Shown: positions 1 to 12,040 of the stretch, piece by piece
Layout: every line of letters starts with the position of its first letter
How positions within the stretch are numbered: position 1 is the stretch's first letter
DNA from: Pelargonium nanum
Lineage: Eukaryota > Streptophyta > Magnoliopsida > Geraniales > Geraniaceae
Length of the DNA: 39,019 bases
Assembly: GCA_036897485.1 (NCBI GenBank)
Contig: JAYMTF010000347.1
Location: forward strand, 1-39,019
Direction of reading: 5' to 3'
Notes under the pieces: model-generated
Seen by the model: only the letters and a program-made list of their open reading frames with translations
Told to the model about the DNA's origin: nothing
Database searches by the model: none
Made by a program: the position numbers and the translations under genes

Positions 1-130
1 GGCTTCAAAAAAATTACCAATCATGTCGTGTTCGTATTGAGCCCATAAAACACGCACGCACGGTTAATTAATCGTGTCACGGCACGCACGGTAGGACACG
101 ACACAATTCACATGCACGACACGACACAAT
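1..130. repeat. ACGACAC/CGTGTCG-rich repeat relic
   Basis: The first 130 bases hold repeated short motifs of the type CACGCACG, GACACGACAC and CGTGTC, in both orientations, interspersed with AATTAA. This composition stands out from the AT-rich flank. Similar motif-rich stretches are common in old plant LTR-retrotransposon or nonautonomous element remnants (recalled, not searched). No coding potential is visible, and the repeat may extend to the left of the window. Confidence 0.4.
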
Positions 131-549
131 TAAGAATTTAATAGTAATTTAATTTCAACTAAAATATAATCCTAGATTAGATCATAATCTCATATTACCG
201 TTTACAATTCAGCCTCTTTTTTCATTATTCAAAATATGGCTCATATTCATTATTCTCTAATTATAATTACTAGCTAGTATATAATTTAATTTTTGACATT
301 CCTACGAAGTACGAAGCTAAGAGAAATTATTATATCATCCCTCAATATTCTTTTGATCAATTTTGTCTCTATTTGCCTCATACTACCATATTATCGACTA
401 ATAAGACATTACCTATTTGGAGGGTCTATACCTCTCAAAAGATTTTGTACATCAAATTTATGAATATTGTTTAGGACACATTTGTGGTTTTTAATGCATT
501 GGGGACTTATAATATTCTAAGGTTTTGTTTGGAAACACTTATGAAATAT
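131..549. other. AT-rich intergenic DNA
   Basis: No ORF, RNA gene or clear repeat is visible. The sequence is AT-rich with short homopolymer runs. Confidence 0.5.
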
Positions 550-679
550 TTATAAGTGTTGTCATTATCATTAATTTTGTGACACATCAACATTTCTTTT
601 AGTAATAAAAAAAAATTATAAGTGTTGCCATTATCATTAATTTTGTGACACGTCAACATTTTTTTAGTAATGATAAAAA
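550..679. repeat. 66-bp tandem duplication
   Basis: Two direct copies start at 550 and 616. Each begins TTATAAGTGTTG and contains CATTATCATTAATTTTGTG, then ACACRTCAACATTT and TTTAGTAAT. They differ at only a few positions. Just upstream, AACACTTAT (about 534-542) is an inverted match to ATAAGTGTT (about 551-559), so this may be the end of a small inverted-repeat element that was duplicated. Confidence 0.7.
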
Positions 680-2189
680 GAAAGTAGAGAAAGAATCTAA
701 CATAAGTTGCACTTTTTTTTTTTTTTTGCTTATTTTGACATAATAGAGAGAGATTGGTCTCCTTTTATACTTTTTAAAACTTTCTTCGTCCTAAAATAAA
801 TGTCTCAGTAAATAATAATAATAATAAATATCTTGTTTGAATTGAATTTTTGTCACATAATATGTGTCTTGTTTTTTATTAAGCTAATTATGCATAAATT
901 ATCAATAACATCATTATAGTAATTTAGTATTTTCTTAGATCGTATACATGTCCATGGGATAGAAAAGTAAATTATACATCATTAACTAACTTCACTTAAA
1001 TTTTTCTTAAAATATAAAAAAGATACTTATTTTGGGATGGAGAGAGCAATTATCTATTGAAATATATATTACGGGTAAAACGGAGTCAAGTCATGTGCCA
1101 AAAAAACATAGTTATGAATAAGTTGTAGAAGAAAAATTTAAAACAAAAATATATATATTTTGTTTTTAACCTCATAAGCGGACCCGCGATCAGCACGGGA
1201 TCAGCACCTTAAGTAATATTACACTCAGACTAATTTTTATTCGAGACGAGTATGATCACAAGGACAGCAAAGCACTCCCTACAAAATTAGTTTTCCAATT
1301 CCTCCTACATAAAAAATATTTTTTTTTATAAATCCTATAAAATCATATAGTAGTATTATCAAACAACCGTTAAAACACGAATTGACATAGCTGATAAGCT
1401 GAAGGAAGTTGACAGACTCGATTTGTTTTGTTTGTTGTTATCCTCTTGGCTGCAATACAGAGTCGATTATAAAAACTTGACGCTCTTTACGTTGTTTGTA
1501 TTGTACTTTTTACGTTGTTTATAACCGCAAATAGTCAATAAATGAGGTAGGTAGTTTTGTAACTGTCCTTGGCGCGAAACTTAACCGCAGGCAAGTGGAA
1601 GCCACACGATAATATCAGCATTAATGGAGAGCAACGTTACGAGAAATTGCGTGGCTGAGAAAATAGTGTCCGTATGAGAAAATGAAAATGACGGGGCTAA
1701 AGCTACAAAACCGTGCACATGGGTGCAACAGAAGAACGTGTGTCATCAGTTGGAGTGAAATTACATGTGTGTCCTTATTGTGGCCTCATACCGACAGAGA
1801 GGTGGGTCCCAATGTATTTGCAATTATGATGTCTTTATATCAAATCCAAAATTGCATTATTGTCAAATTATGTTGTCTATAGACTTTCCATGTTTAAACA
1901 GTACTAGTACTATATTGGATCATCACTTATCTTTTCATTTAGTTGTATTCTTCTTCATCAATAGGAGAATCTGAGTTTTGATTAATTGTGCGTAAAATAT
2001 CATCAATATTTTTAACTTAAATTAGTAAGCATACGTTGAATTTGTTATAAGAATACAATATGTCTATAAATAAATATAACAAACTATTCATAAATCTCTA
2101 CATAAATGTGAAAATTAACAACTTGTTTATCTACACACACATGACACATGGACTTGGTTAAATCTTCTATATAATTGAATAGCATTTTT
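680..2189. other. AT-rich intergenic DNA, no gene seen
   Basis: Only short open frames without recognisable domains occur (for example around 1682-1974), and none has gene-like neighbours or splice structure. Poly-T and poly-A tracts are scattered. A TAA microsatellite-like run lies near 813-828. Confidence 0.5.
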
Positions 2190-2985
2190 CTAGAACCGAC
2201 ATGGAAAAAGACAATACATTAAAACAGGAATGGACCACTACATGTTTTATTTATTTATCTCATTCGTCTATATGTTTCATAAATCAATAAAACATCTCAA
2301 ATAGTCTAATATGTATAGTAATCTTTTTCTTTAACTTATTATCAGAAGAGATAACGTTGATTAATGTGAGAGTAATTCTATATTTTTGAAATAAGAAGAG
2401 TGGAATTTAAGTTTTTTTGTGTATCAAAAAGTCAAATTTTTGTTGTAATCTTTTTTCTTAACTTATTATCATGGGAGATCAATGAGATGTTCTACGTGTA
2501 TATTTTTAATATTGTTTTTTTTTCTAAAACCGACATGAAAAATAATTGAAATACAAAAAGAGGGAATGAACCACATGCCTTCTTTTGTTTTATTATTCCG
2601 TATGTTTCATAAGTCTATCCAAATTTCAAATTGTAATCTTTTTCTTTAACTTATTATTAGAAGAGATTGGTCAAGTGTTGAATAATGTGAAGAGAACTTT
2701 TATTTTTAAATAAGAAATTTGAACTTTAAAGTCTTTGTGTATATAAGTAATACTTATTAGTTTTAGAAAAAAATACATAAAAGATGAAATGACCATGATT
2801 TATTTATTTATTATTCTGTATATTTCAGACAAGTCCATCCAAATGGCCCAATTGTCATTGTAATATTCTTCCCTAACTTATTATTAGAAGAGATCAGTTT
2901 TCTAATGATTAATGTGAATGAAACTTCTATTTCTAATTAAGAAATCTGAGATTTAATCGTTGTTTGTATACACCCGTCAATTATT
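2190..2985. repeat. Degenerate tandem array, about 230-bp unit
   Basis: Two alternating blocks can be followed. Block P (ACCGACATG, then GGAATGRACCAC, then TATGTTTCATAA) occurs near 2191 and 2524, with a weaker copy near 2761. Block Q (TGTAATCTTTTTCTTAACTT, then ATTATYAGAAGAGAT, AATGTGA, ending TTTGTGTAT) occurs near 2316, 2633 and 2859, with a truncated Q near 2444. Together they make about three P+Q units of 225-235 bp plus a partial one. Copies are clearly diverged, so the array is old. No coding potential is seen. Confidence 0.6.
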
Positions 2986-4139
2986 ACTAGTAATATTAAA
3001 AAATAGTGTACTAGTGAATATAAAAAGGGCATAATTGTAAAATAAAATATTTTTTTTCTTCAAATGATAGAATTACAATTGCATTAAAAAAAATTGCTTC
3101 CGCAAATAACACTTGTTATAAAACAAAAATAGTATATGAAAAGAGAGGCATCCAAAGCAATCATGCAAAACAATTCATACATGCTCAGCCAAGCTAGGGC
3201 ACAAGGTCACATGCCCTCCTCAACTCAGCCTAAGTCCCCACCCTACACAATGCTTGTGCATTAGGGTCCTCATGTTATGACTCATGCCTGTGTTCGTTTA
3301 AAAACACTCCTGAAAAGTTAAAATTTGCTTCAAAACAATTTATAAGTCACGCTTGGTTGATAACAAAAATGAAAGTATATATTTTTGTGTCATTCACGTG
3401 TGTATAAAGTATAATAATTGAAATGGCTAAATGTACTTAACTAAAACAAATATTATACATAACCAATTACTATTGTATGAGGATAAAGGTAAATATATAG
3501 AATATATTCTCTCTCAACTAATATTGGGGGTGATGGGAGCTTATTGGCTATTAGTGTCTGCCATTATCTCCAATTGGTGGCTGTCATTTGTCCAGCTGTG
3601 TGAAAGGATATGAAATGACAAGTCCAACACCCCAAACTACATCTGTCAACATCTCTGGCACTCACCTGAAAGCTGCCTTGTCTGCTGCTTGCTTGCTTGG
3701 TGAAAATTGGTGATTCTGATTCTCTACTCTTCCTAAAGAAGAGATTGAGATGATCAAATTGCATTTGCAAGCCACACACATACCTTAATTTGGAATGTTT
3801 TGCTCTGACACCCTCCTTTCTTGCTCAATCATCAATCTGCAAAACCATATCTTGTTGATTTGTTACAATCCCAACTCAATACACCTCAATCAGTAGCTTC
3901 AACATCACTTTTCAACTATATATCTTTTATACAACTTAATTTGAGAGAGAGAGTGAGCAACTATTCTTTATTGATAAATTGAGTGGAATGTAATCTAAAG
4001 GTCATTTGAGAATTGATACAAATAAAACATACTATTTATGTTAGGCTAACCTTGTTTCTGACAGGCTGTTTTTCCTTGACAGATTATCAGCAATACATTA
4101 CTACAACATTACAATGTATTATTGACAAATGAGTTGCCT
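2986..4139. other. Intergenic / 3' flank of SPPL2
   Basis: No convincing gene is present. Short open frames lie on both strands without recognisable motifs. The part nearest 4139 is presumably the 3' UTR and downstream region of the minus-strand SPPL2 gene. I cannot place a poly(A) site. Confidence 0.45.
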
Positions 4140-7100
4140 CTAATTTTCTTCACTCAGTTCTTCACTTTGTTGGAGTTGGAAATGGGGGCAGAGTCTTTCT
4201 GGTTCCCCTTCTGTCCACAGAAGCTTCAGATCACCTCTCTTCTTTGCCAATGTCAAAAGGGTACCTATATTAACATGTCAATTTTGTTACAAGGAAATTG
4301 CAGGATATTAATCCATCCAACATTTCAACTATATTTAGCATGCTTGGCGCGCCTTGTCATGACGAAACTTACCAAGTGTGAAGGGGACAATGTAAAGGAG
4401 AGCTGGTTGACCATGCCCATCCATCAAGTTCAAAGCAACATATGTAATGAGAAGACCTGCCATAGATCGAGAGAGTAACATGCCATTTAGAGAAGGCCAT
4501 AATATGAAAGACGTGCAGACAAAAATAACAACAAAAAATCTAGGGATATCTAAACACTTTTCTTTTGCAATTGTTGAAAATTTATCAAGTTTGTTAGAGA
4601 AGGATATTGGTGTATTATTTCTTACCTAACCCATAAGCAAACATTGCCCACAAGAAGTATCCAGCTCGAAGAGTCTTATTTCCAAGCCAATCATATCTGC
4701 AGAGATGTCCCAAGTATTAATATAACATTATTCAACAGGAAAATATTGATTATACTCACTGGCTGAAGAAGGATGTCTTGTTCTTTCGCTAGCCCAAAAC
4801 ATGCCAAATTACAAATTTCATACATTTCTTAGCAGAGGAGGAGAGAATATTTGAAATCTACATCAATTTACTGAGATCTGCTGCTCTAAAATGTTCAAGT
4901 TCAGTTCCCATTGAGCACTGGTGCATTTTGAAATAGGAGGGTACTCAAAGTTAAAGGAAACACATTGCCAAGGGAAGAGCGCAACAGAACTTTTGAATAA
5001 ATCATATGATGTTAATGCAGCTTTTTGTCGTATTAATCTGGTTAAAACACTAAACATAGAGTCTTACAAAAATTAACGACTCCAGACAGAAGAAAATGGT
5101 GATCAAGAAACATCGAAGGAATTTAGTTAATGTAATAAATGCCAAATAAGGATGTTGAAAACCATCAGAAGACATTAAATTATTAAGGAAGTAAAAGCTT
5201 GCAATTGCAAGTATGAGAAGGGTGCAAAACTTTTACCTAAGAGAAAAGGCTATCAGTAATCCTGGTAAAAGGATGTCGCCAAATCCTATGATGCTGTAAC
5301 CACCCCATGGATCAAACATGCGAGGGATCTTCAATAGCATTGGTATACCATCCTCTCCACTCCTATCACCACGAGCTACCTATGAAAACGATGGGAGGAG
5401 TCAAAATACTATCAGCCTTTGTTATACCTTAATAGTCCAAAACAAAAAATTAGTCATGATGGGTATGATTAAGAGTACGTACAACGATCATCACACTTTC
5501 ATGAAATAACTTCTTAGAAAGAAACACCCAGAAGATGTCGTACAAGAAAGCACAGCTGAGAAGAACTGTACCGACCTGATATTCAAACCCCACAAAATTA
5601 TATTAGTAAAAGGTATACTTAATTACAAGGAATATTAAACTTTCACCTCTAAGCAACTTATCATCAAGACACAATACTGAGAATTTATTAGTAGATATCC
5701 AAACACAACTAGAATATTGGATCATATCACTAAGAATATTGGAAATTATGCTACTACGATCAGCTCCACTTGAATTGAGAATTTATAAGGGAGATTTCAC
5801 AAGACTTGCAAAACCCACACCCCGCCACAAACGGGGAGAGTTTTCCCTGCACGAGGGCGGAATGGGGATGAACTATTGAAATGTTTCTCAGTTTTAATCG
5901 ATTATTAATGTTGACAATGATTATATAAATGTATAATCACACATTTGAACTGATAATTGAAATATTAGGTTAAATTCATATAGTTTGAATTCTTATTTTG
6001 TAGTTGTAGAACTTATATACAATTCCTAACTAACCCGTTGCCAGCAACCATGGAAAGGAAACCCCTACTGCGCATCCTAGGATTAATAACTCAAATATGA
6101 TTACACATCAATGGAAAATGTTCAACAGTGAGACATATTCACAACTTTTACTGTTATCTGAAACATTGACTAATATCAAGTACTAAAGTAAGAACTATAA
6201 CACGACCAGCAGAAAAAGGATGGTAAATATCCTATGTGTAAATGTCATTTCTTTTTTCCGGATATAAATTGTCCACTAAAGCATAAGGTATGTTCTCCGT
6301 CTGCCAGAAAGTACAAGGAGTTTGGATCGTTACCTTCAGATTAGGTATACGGACAATCTGAAGAACCGTGATTATCAGCGCAATACCCTGATTATTGAAC
6401 AAAACAAAGAAATAGATCATATATTGCATTCTTTTCATACAAGCACTTGCATCAAGAAAAACGAGCCCAATTCATACTTGGAATAGGCATTATAACTCTT
6501 TTCTAGCATCCTTTCAAGTTTTGATCTTACTATGATAATATCTTGAAAACATAATTAATTACAGCCAGAACTCATTGGATGCCTAATTTGAATTTTTACA
6601 AAGAGACTTGCGCTTGAGAAAACTCTGTAGAAATAACAGCTGTGGCATGCAACAGAAGGCCTCAATTGTTTCGCTTCTAACTGTTTTACAAAAATAGAAG
6701 TTTCTTTTGCTAATGATCCATATTTTAAAAAAATGAAAGTCTTCCTAAGCAATAGGGAAACCCATAGGCAAGGAAAAAGATTTTCAGAAATTCTTTGAGA
6801 ATTAGGCTAAAATATTATACATTATGCAGGAAAACGATTTACTTACAAGTATATCTTGACCAATCCAGGCAAAAGAGACATTACGATAAACTGCCCACAG
6901 AACAGCAAATGCTATGCAGAATGGACAGACAGCCAAAGTAAGGTATGAGACAGCACCAAAAAATGGGACTTTAATGTAAGATTCTCCTGTCTGTTTGAAC
7001 CACCTGTGGAAGGGTCCAAAATTTTCTTTTAGATCTTAAAGAAACAAGAAACAATATATTTCTTAAGCTATGGAACTGAGAGAGCATCCTTTGTGTAATA

Positions 7101-10100
7101 TAATGATATACATGACTATTTAAAAACTCCTATCTTAGTGCTGCAAGTTCTTGTTGAGCAGCCCCGACACAATTGTCAAGAGGCGCACTAAAAACAAATA
7201 CAAACAAAGGGATGAAACATATATACATACTAGTCTACATAAAAGATTTGCCACAAGTAACGGTAAATAAATAGCGCAAACCATGTCAGAGAGCACTCTC
7301 TTAAGCTTTCACATACTAGTCAGCTAGATAGAGCTAGCACAAGTCACATTGGCTTCCCAGCCAAATCTATTATCTCATTTTTAACTTGCATAATTTCCTT
7401 TATCTTCTAGCTATTCCTTCTTCTTTTTTTACAGTTATCACATTTTAAATATAATTTTTCAGTTATCACCTCAAAGCATACTTCCTTTCCACACATGCAC
7501 TCAAATAATTCTGTCATTGCTTTAGCAAATATTAACAGGGTGACAAACATGCATACTTCTACTATTAAGCCAAGGGCATTATAAAAAAAGAAATAAATAA
7601 CACACCTGAATAATAAAGCAACCAAGCAAGTTTGCAAACCCTGCAGGCACAAGCATCCATCAAGTCAGAATTTATCCAAAAAAGAAAAGTTAGAAAAGTG
7701 GGTACAGCAGTAAGGTTAATTCAACTACATTCCTTTCATATGCTATAGAAAAAGTTTGCAGGACACATGTGGATAAGGTGGCAACATTTTCTAATACTTA
7801 ATTAGGGTGTGAGAACGTTAAAGTTATACCTCTACACCACCTATGCAGAAAAGAACCACCAATAGCTCAATGAACCAATATGACATAAGCTCATAAAGCA
7901 TAACCAAGAAGCACGAAGCAATAACAACAAACAAGACTGCTGACGTTGTATTGATATCTACAATACCACTAGCACCCAAGGGTTTGTCATTTGGAACCTC
8001 ATCTGCAGCATCCTACAATGACACAACAACAACAGCACCAACAAAAATGTTCAAATCAGCAAGATATATTACAACTACAAGAAGAAAGTGATGGAAAAAT
8101 CCATGCCATGTGAATTAGCTCAAATCGACAAAAGATTACCTTTAATAACTGGTCCTGTTCAATAGCTGCTTCCCTGGCACTCCATGCAGACCAATAAGAT
8201 GCACACAATATTGTACCAACAGCCATCAACCATAAAAATACTTCAGCTATGTCAACTAATGGTCTTCGTGGAGAGTACAATTGCACAGACACTGCAAAAA
8301 GCCTAGAACTTTAGAAAGCTACTAAAAAGTTAGTGATGGTACAGCTACTGCCAGACAAATGCCACAATCATTATCGGCTAGTGCACAAGGCTCTCATCAT
8401 TGTGAAGTTTAGGGAGAGTAATTTATGCAAGCAGTCTTACCACTGCTTATGCAGAGAGATTGTTTCCTTGAATCGAACTCATGACCTAAAGGTCACAAGG
8501 CAACAACCTTAACATTGTGCCAAAAGTCACTAGCCAGAGATGTTATCACTTATCATTCAGAATTTAGAAAGAGAAATTATGTGGATAATTACATTTTTTA
8601 AGAATTGCTTAATCATCATGCCTAATATGGTAAAACTTACCAGACGAATTATTCATTATCATTTTTTCCAAGCTTGCACCAGCATCTTGCGGAAGCATGA
8701 CAGCTGATATGTGTATATCCAAATCAGTTTCATCTGGCTCACAGACCATTTTATAAAGTTCTGCAGGAGAGAAAAACAAGTTTGTGACATTTGAATAATG
8801 GTAGCAGACCCCAACTCATTAGCGATATGTTCCATTTCTATTTGTTTCACAGATGGAATAATGAGACTGGTGACAATGTTATTTTTACTATATATTTTAC
8901 AGGTGGCACGAAAAAAAAAAATTGTCAGCTTATGAAGTTGATCTCAACGCACATCGGATTAGAAAATATATGCTGCTTACCTTTCTGGTTATTTATGATG
9001 AGGACAGCAGAAGCGCCAGCAGCTTGTGCATTATTTGCCTTGGTTGTGAACTTGCAGTTACCTCGGTTAACAATGATGATCTCTCCAGTAAGCTAGCAAA
9101 AGTTAGTGCACAAAAGCATTGGTATCAATAAACACATACTATTTTCCCTATATGCATGGTGATGCAAATACATCTATAGGTACAAGTTCAGAAAGAGAAC
9201 CTTATTCTTTGGTGGACTACAACAATCACGAGGATCTGCAAGAGTGAGACGAGTTTGATTCGCGTTTTTCTCCTTCGACACAATAGCAGTGCCAAATCTA
9301 GCACCCACGCCAACAAATTCACTGTCCTCTAATCCATTAACCCAAGTTTGAACTTTGACCTATTAAAATGAATAATGGGTTAATATACATTGTATGATAT
9401 AAGTATATAACTGCTGTTAGGCTGAACAAAAGTAACAGCAACACTAAGAGCTGTGTATAATATAAGCAAACCCAATATCTGTACAAACCAGAACAGATCC
9501 AACATATTGACTCCATTATGGACCATGCCAGACTAAGAGGCGCGTCGAACAGAAACTTAAGTGCATTCCTTTCCAAGTTATATTGTACAACTCAAAGGAG
9601 CATTTTCAATAAATGGGGATTGTGGTTTATGACCATATCAATGATTTATAACATAAACCCCAAAACTAAAAAAAACATGGAATATTATCACGGGGCAAAA
9701 TGCATGGACAAAAGAAGCAAGAAATATGTAATGAAAACCAAGAGAAACTTACAGCTCAAACTAAAAAATAATCATAAATTATGGAATTAAAAGGAAAAAT
9801 AATAAGAACCTGAATTCAGCATTCTACTGCTACTCAACAAAGTAAGAGAAAACTAGGTTGATATCAATTTTGATCCCCAAACCCAATTTCTATTTTAACA
9901 GGAGAAACAAGTAACAAGCAAACACTACTGTCTCCACAATTCTACCTTCCAATCCAAACATGAACCCCACAGTCACAAACAGACCTCATTACCCAAAGAA
10001 AAAAAAAATCACAAATTAAGCAAGACCCATGTGAGAAATTGCAGAAATCAGAAATGGGTCGTAGAGAAAAACAAAAAGCGTACCAAAACGAAGTCGTTCT

Positions 10101-10233
10101 CGCAGCCGGGCTTCTTGGGAGCTGAATCGTCGTCGTGCACTATGTCCCCTGCAGTGACCAGAGCTGGATTATTGCACAGTAGCCAAATCAATGTCGATGC
10201 AAGCACAATCCACGAAAGCTCTCGCGAATCCAT
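4140..10233 (-). CDS. SPPL2: Signal peptide peptidase-like 2 (intramembrane aspartyl protease), 14 exons
   Basis: This predicted GxGD-type aspartyl protease of endomembranes would cleave transmembrane segments of type II proteins. Exons read high to low: 10084-10233, 9201-9359, 8981-9092, 8641-8760, 8140-8292, 7830-8002, 7606-7640, 6847-7003, 6334-6387, 5483-5575, 5237-5379, 4626-4696, 4373-4456, 4140-4264. They join in frame to 1629 nt (542 aa plus stop), the usual family length. Visible features: signal peptide about 1-28 ending near VTAGD; lumenal PA domain about 50-170 with Cys and N-glycosylation sites; nine predicted membrane segments from about residue 190; catalytic FLYD (D384) and GFGD (D437); QPAL motif 490-493. 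Residues such as [14 protein letters not shown] and [17 protein letters not shown] match Arabidopsis SPPL2 better than SPPL4, from memory. All introns are GT-AG. The exon at 7830-8002 uses the inner AG of GCTGCAG, because the AG ten bases earlier would give a stop. The gene looks intact. Confidence 0.93.
5805..6085. repeat. GC-rich block in SPPL2 intron, possible transposon scrap
   Basis: Inside the 5576-6333 intron, CACCCCGCCACAAACGGGGA and GCGGAATGGGGATGA form a short GC-rich patch in AT-rich DNA. A second patch with CCCGTTGCCAGCAACCATGG and GGAAACCCCTACTGCG lies near 6032-6080. CCCCGC/GCGGGG/GGGGAT-type patches are typical of degraded plant repeats. No terminal repeats or target duplication could be defined. 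Confidence 0.35.
8380..8525 (-). mobile_element. tRNA-derived SINE (Au-like), antisense-inserted copy
   Basis: Read on the minus strand from 8525, this begins TTTGGCACAATGTTAAGG, which resembles a Pol III A box. It continues GTTGCCTTGTGACC, then a B-box-like GAGTTCGATTCAAGG (plus 8466-8480), then CTCTCTGCATAAGCAG, and ends near AGCCTTGTGCACTAGCC. This order, with the GCCTTGTGCACT tail, is what I recall for the widespread plant Au SINE family. It lies in the SPPL2 intron between the exons at 8641-8760 and 8140-8292, in the same orientation as the gene. The poly-T tail and target duplication are not obvious, so the copy is old. Confidence 0.65.
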
Positions 10234-10317
10234 GGATCACTCGAACCCTCCCAGCGAGATTTAACACTACCCAGCTACGTTCTCTTACTCTGCATCACCA
10301 ATCACAAGCTCTGGAGA

Positions 10318-10359
10318 GAAGAAGAAGAAGAAGAAGAAGAAGAAGAAGAAGAAGAAGAA
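10318..10359. repeat. (GAA)14 microsatellite in SPPL2 5' leader
   Basis: Fourteen uninterrupted GAA triplets on the plus strand (TTC on the SPPL2 sense strand) lie 85 bases upstream of the SPPL2 start codon. Pyrimidine-rich CTT/TTC tracts are common in plant 5' UTRs near transcription starts, so it is probably transcribed. Confidence 0.9.
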
Positions 10360-12040
10360 AGAGCCTCTGGTTCTTAGCACAAACAGAAAATACTATGAAT
10401 TATTAGCAGAAAGCTACTCTCTGAATACACATTCAAATATATATTTATATATGCGAAATTAAATATACTGGAAGTGAAATACGGAGTGGATCTACAAAAT
10501 AACGAAGACAAGTGATGTTGCAGAGTGTGACGTTTACCAAGATACCAAGTGGCCGTTAAAGCGATGTCGTAACGAACACTACTACTGAATGCCAACGATG
10601 TCGTTTTATTCAGATTAGCTAAGACGCACATCCGCGGGAAATCATTATTTTCCATTTGGCCCTAATCTTCCTACGATTTCCATATTTGTTTCGGCTCACA
10701 CCGGAGATTTACAAGAAAGCCCTTGATTTTTATTTTTTGGGTAATTATACAAAAAAAATTCAATGGTTTTGTTCACAAACAGAAAACTACCTAATTCAAA
10801 AATTCACGACACATCCGCTCTCAAAATTATTTGTCAACCACAATTAACAACTTTAAACTTTAAAATCAAATCTTTCACTTAATCTTAAATTTTCAAATAA
10901 TAATATCTATTTGAATTTGTGAAGAAAAATCAATATCTTTTGGTTCTCTCTTATTTTTAGCATGCAGATTGATATGTTTGTTTTGTCTAGATTTGAAAAC
11001 CCATAAATGAAAAACAAATTATTAATCCATATTTTTTGTAATTATTGTAAGAAATAAAAAATATATATCAGGAAAATGTCTGGTTACCCGACGAAAAATG
11101 CAAGTCCCGAAGTCGAACACTTGTTAAGGATGAATATGGGATGGAAAAGGTAGGAGAAGCTCACTTCATAATTTAAGTGTAATTGAAGGGGCAATTATGT
11201 AATAATCCATAAACTTGAATGACCTTAGCAGTGGCACAAGGGGCCAGTGTTCTGTGTCCTTTGACAAGCATGTCATGTGGGCATGACCATCTATGTTTTG
11301 AAATAAAAGAGCAAAGATGAGGAGGTGGAAGGTTGGTTTCTGGTTAGGCTTAGGCATGGCCATGGAACAGTTCATCTTTTATCCACAACAGCACCAAAAA
11401 CTAGAAAAGTTACTGCATATATCATCAAAAGACAGGCCATGCATGTCCCAACTCAGAACTGAAAGGGTATGATTCTGTGATAGTATAGTCTCAAATCTTA
11501 ATTGGCCTATCTTGTAAAGTTACATGAATCTTTATTCTTATCAAATCTCTGCAAGTGGCAGACACATAAGGTCTTACCAAGTGCTGATAAAGAATAGCAT
11601 AGTGTTGTGCAAGTTCATGATATCACAGACAGACAACAATGGCAAATACTGATTCCATTCACATTAAACACACAAAAAATGAGACATTAACACCCATAAA
11701 TTGTCACTATAACCAAAGAAACACAATGAAGATCAATTTAACTTCTGACACCAAACAAAGATGGGAAAAGCTTATACACTAGCAAGTTAATGAAGCTCCT
11801 ATCAATAACTCATAATCTGTTTCCAATGTCACAATTAGGTTCTTCTACATTTCTCCAAAACAAAGAATTGGCAGTATGCAATTTGAACTTGTGCTTCTCA
11901 ACGGGTAATTAATGACTGATTTGTAGAAATTTGAAAGAGTAACCTTAGTTTTGAACTGAAACGGATATTGAAGGAAACAGAAATCCATGTGTTTTTTGGA
12001 AACAATAACCTGACAAGGTGTTGTATCTATTCCAGTAAAA
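10360..12040. other. SPPL2 promoter side and 3' flank of the 12-kb gene
   Basis: No recognisable gene is present. The 10.4-10.7 kb part is the upstream region of SPPL2. About 11.5-12.04 kb is probably the 3' UTR and downstream of the minus-strand gene ending at 12041. A few short open frames show no conserved motif. Confidence 0.45.

Noticed and set aside
8460-8525. Possible tRNA gene on the minus strand
   Set aside because: A- and B-box-like sequences are present, but acceptor and anticodon stems do not form and the tail matches a SINE.
10191-10406. Open frame with a poly-Arg run
   Set aside because: The Arg run is only the GAA microsatellite read in another frame. There is no other support.
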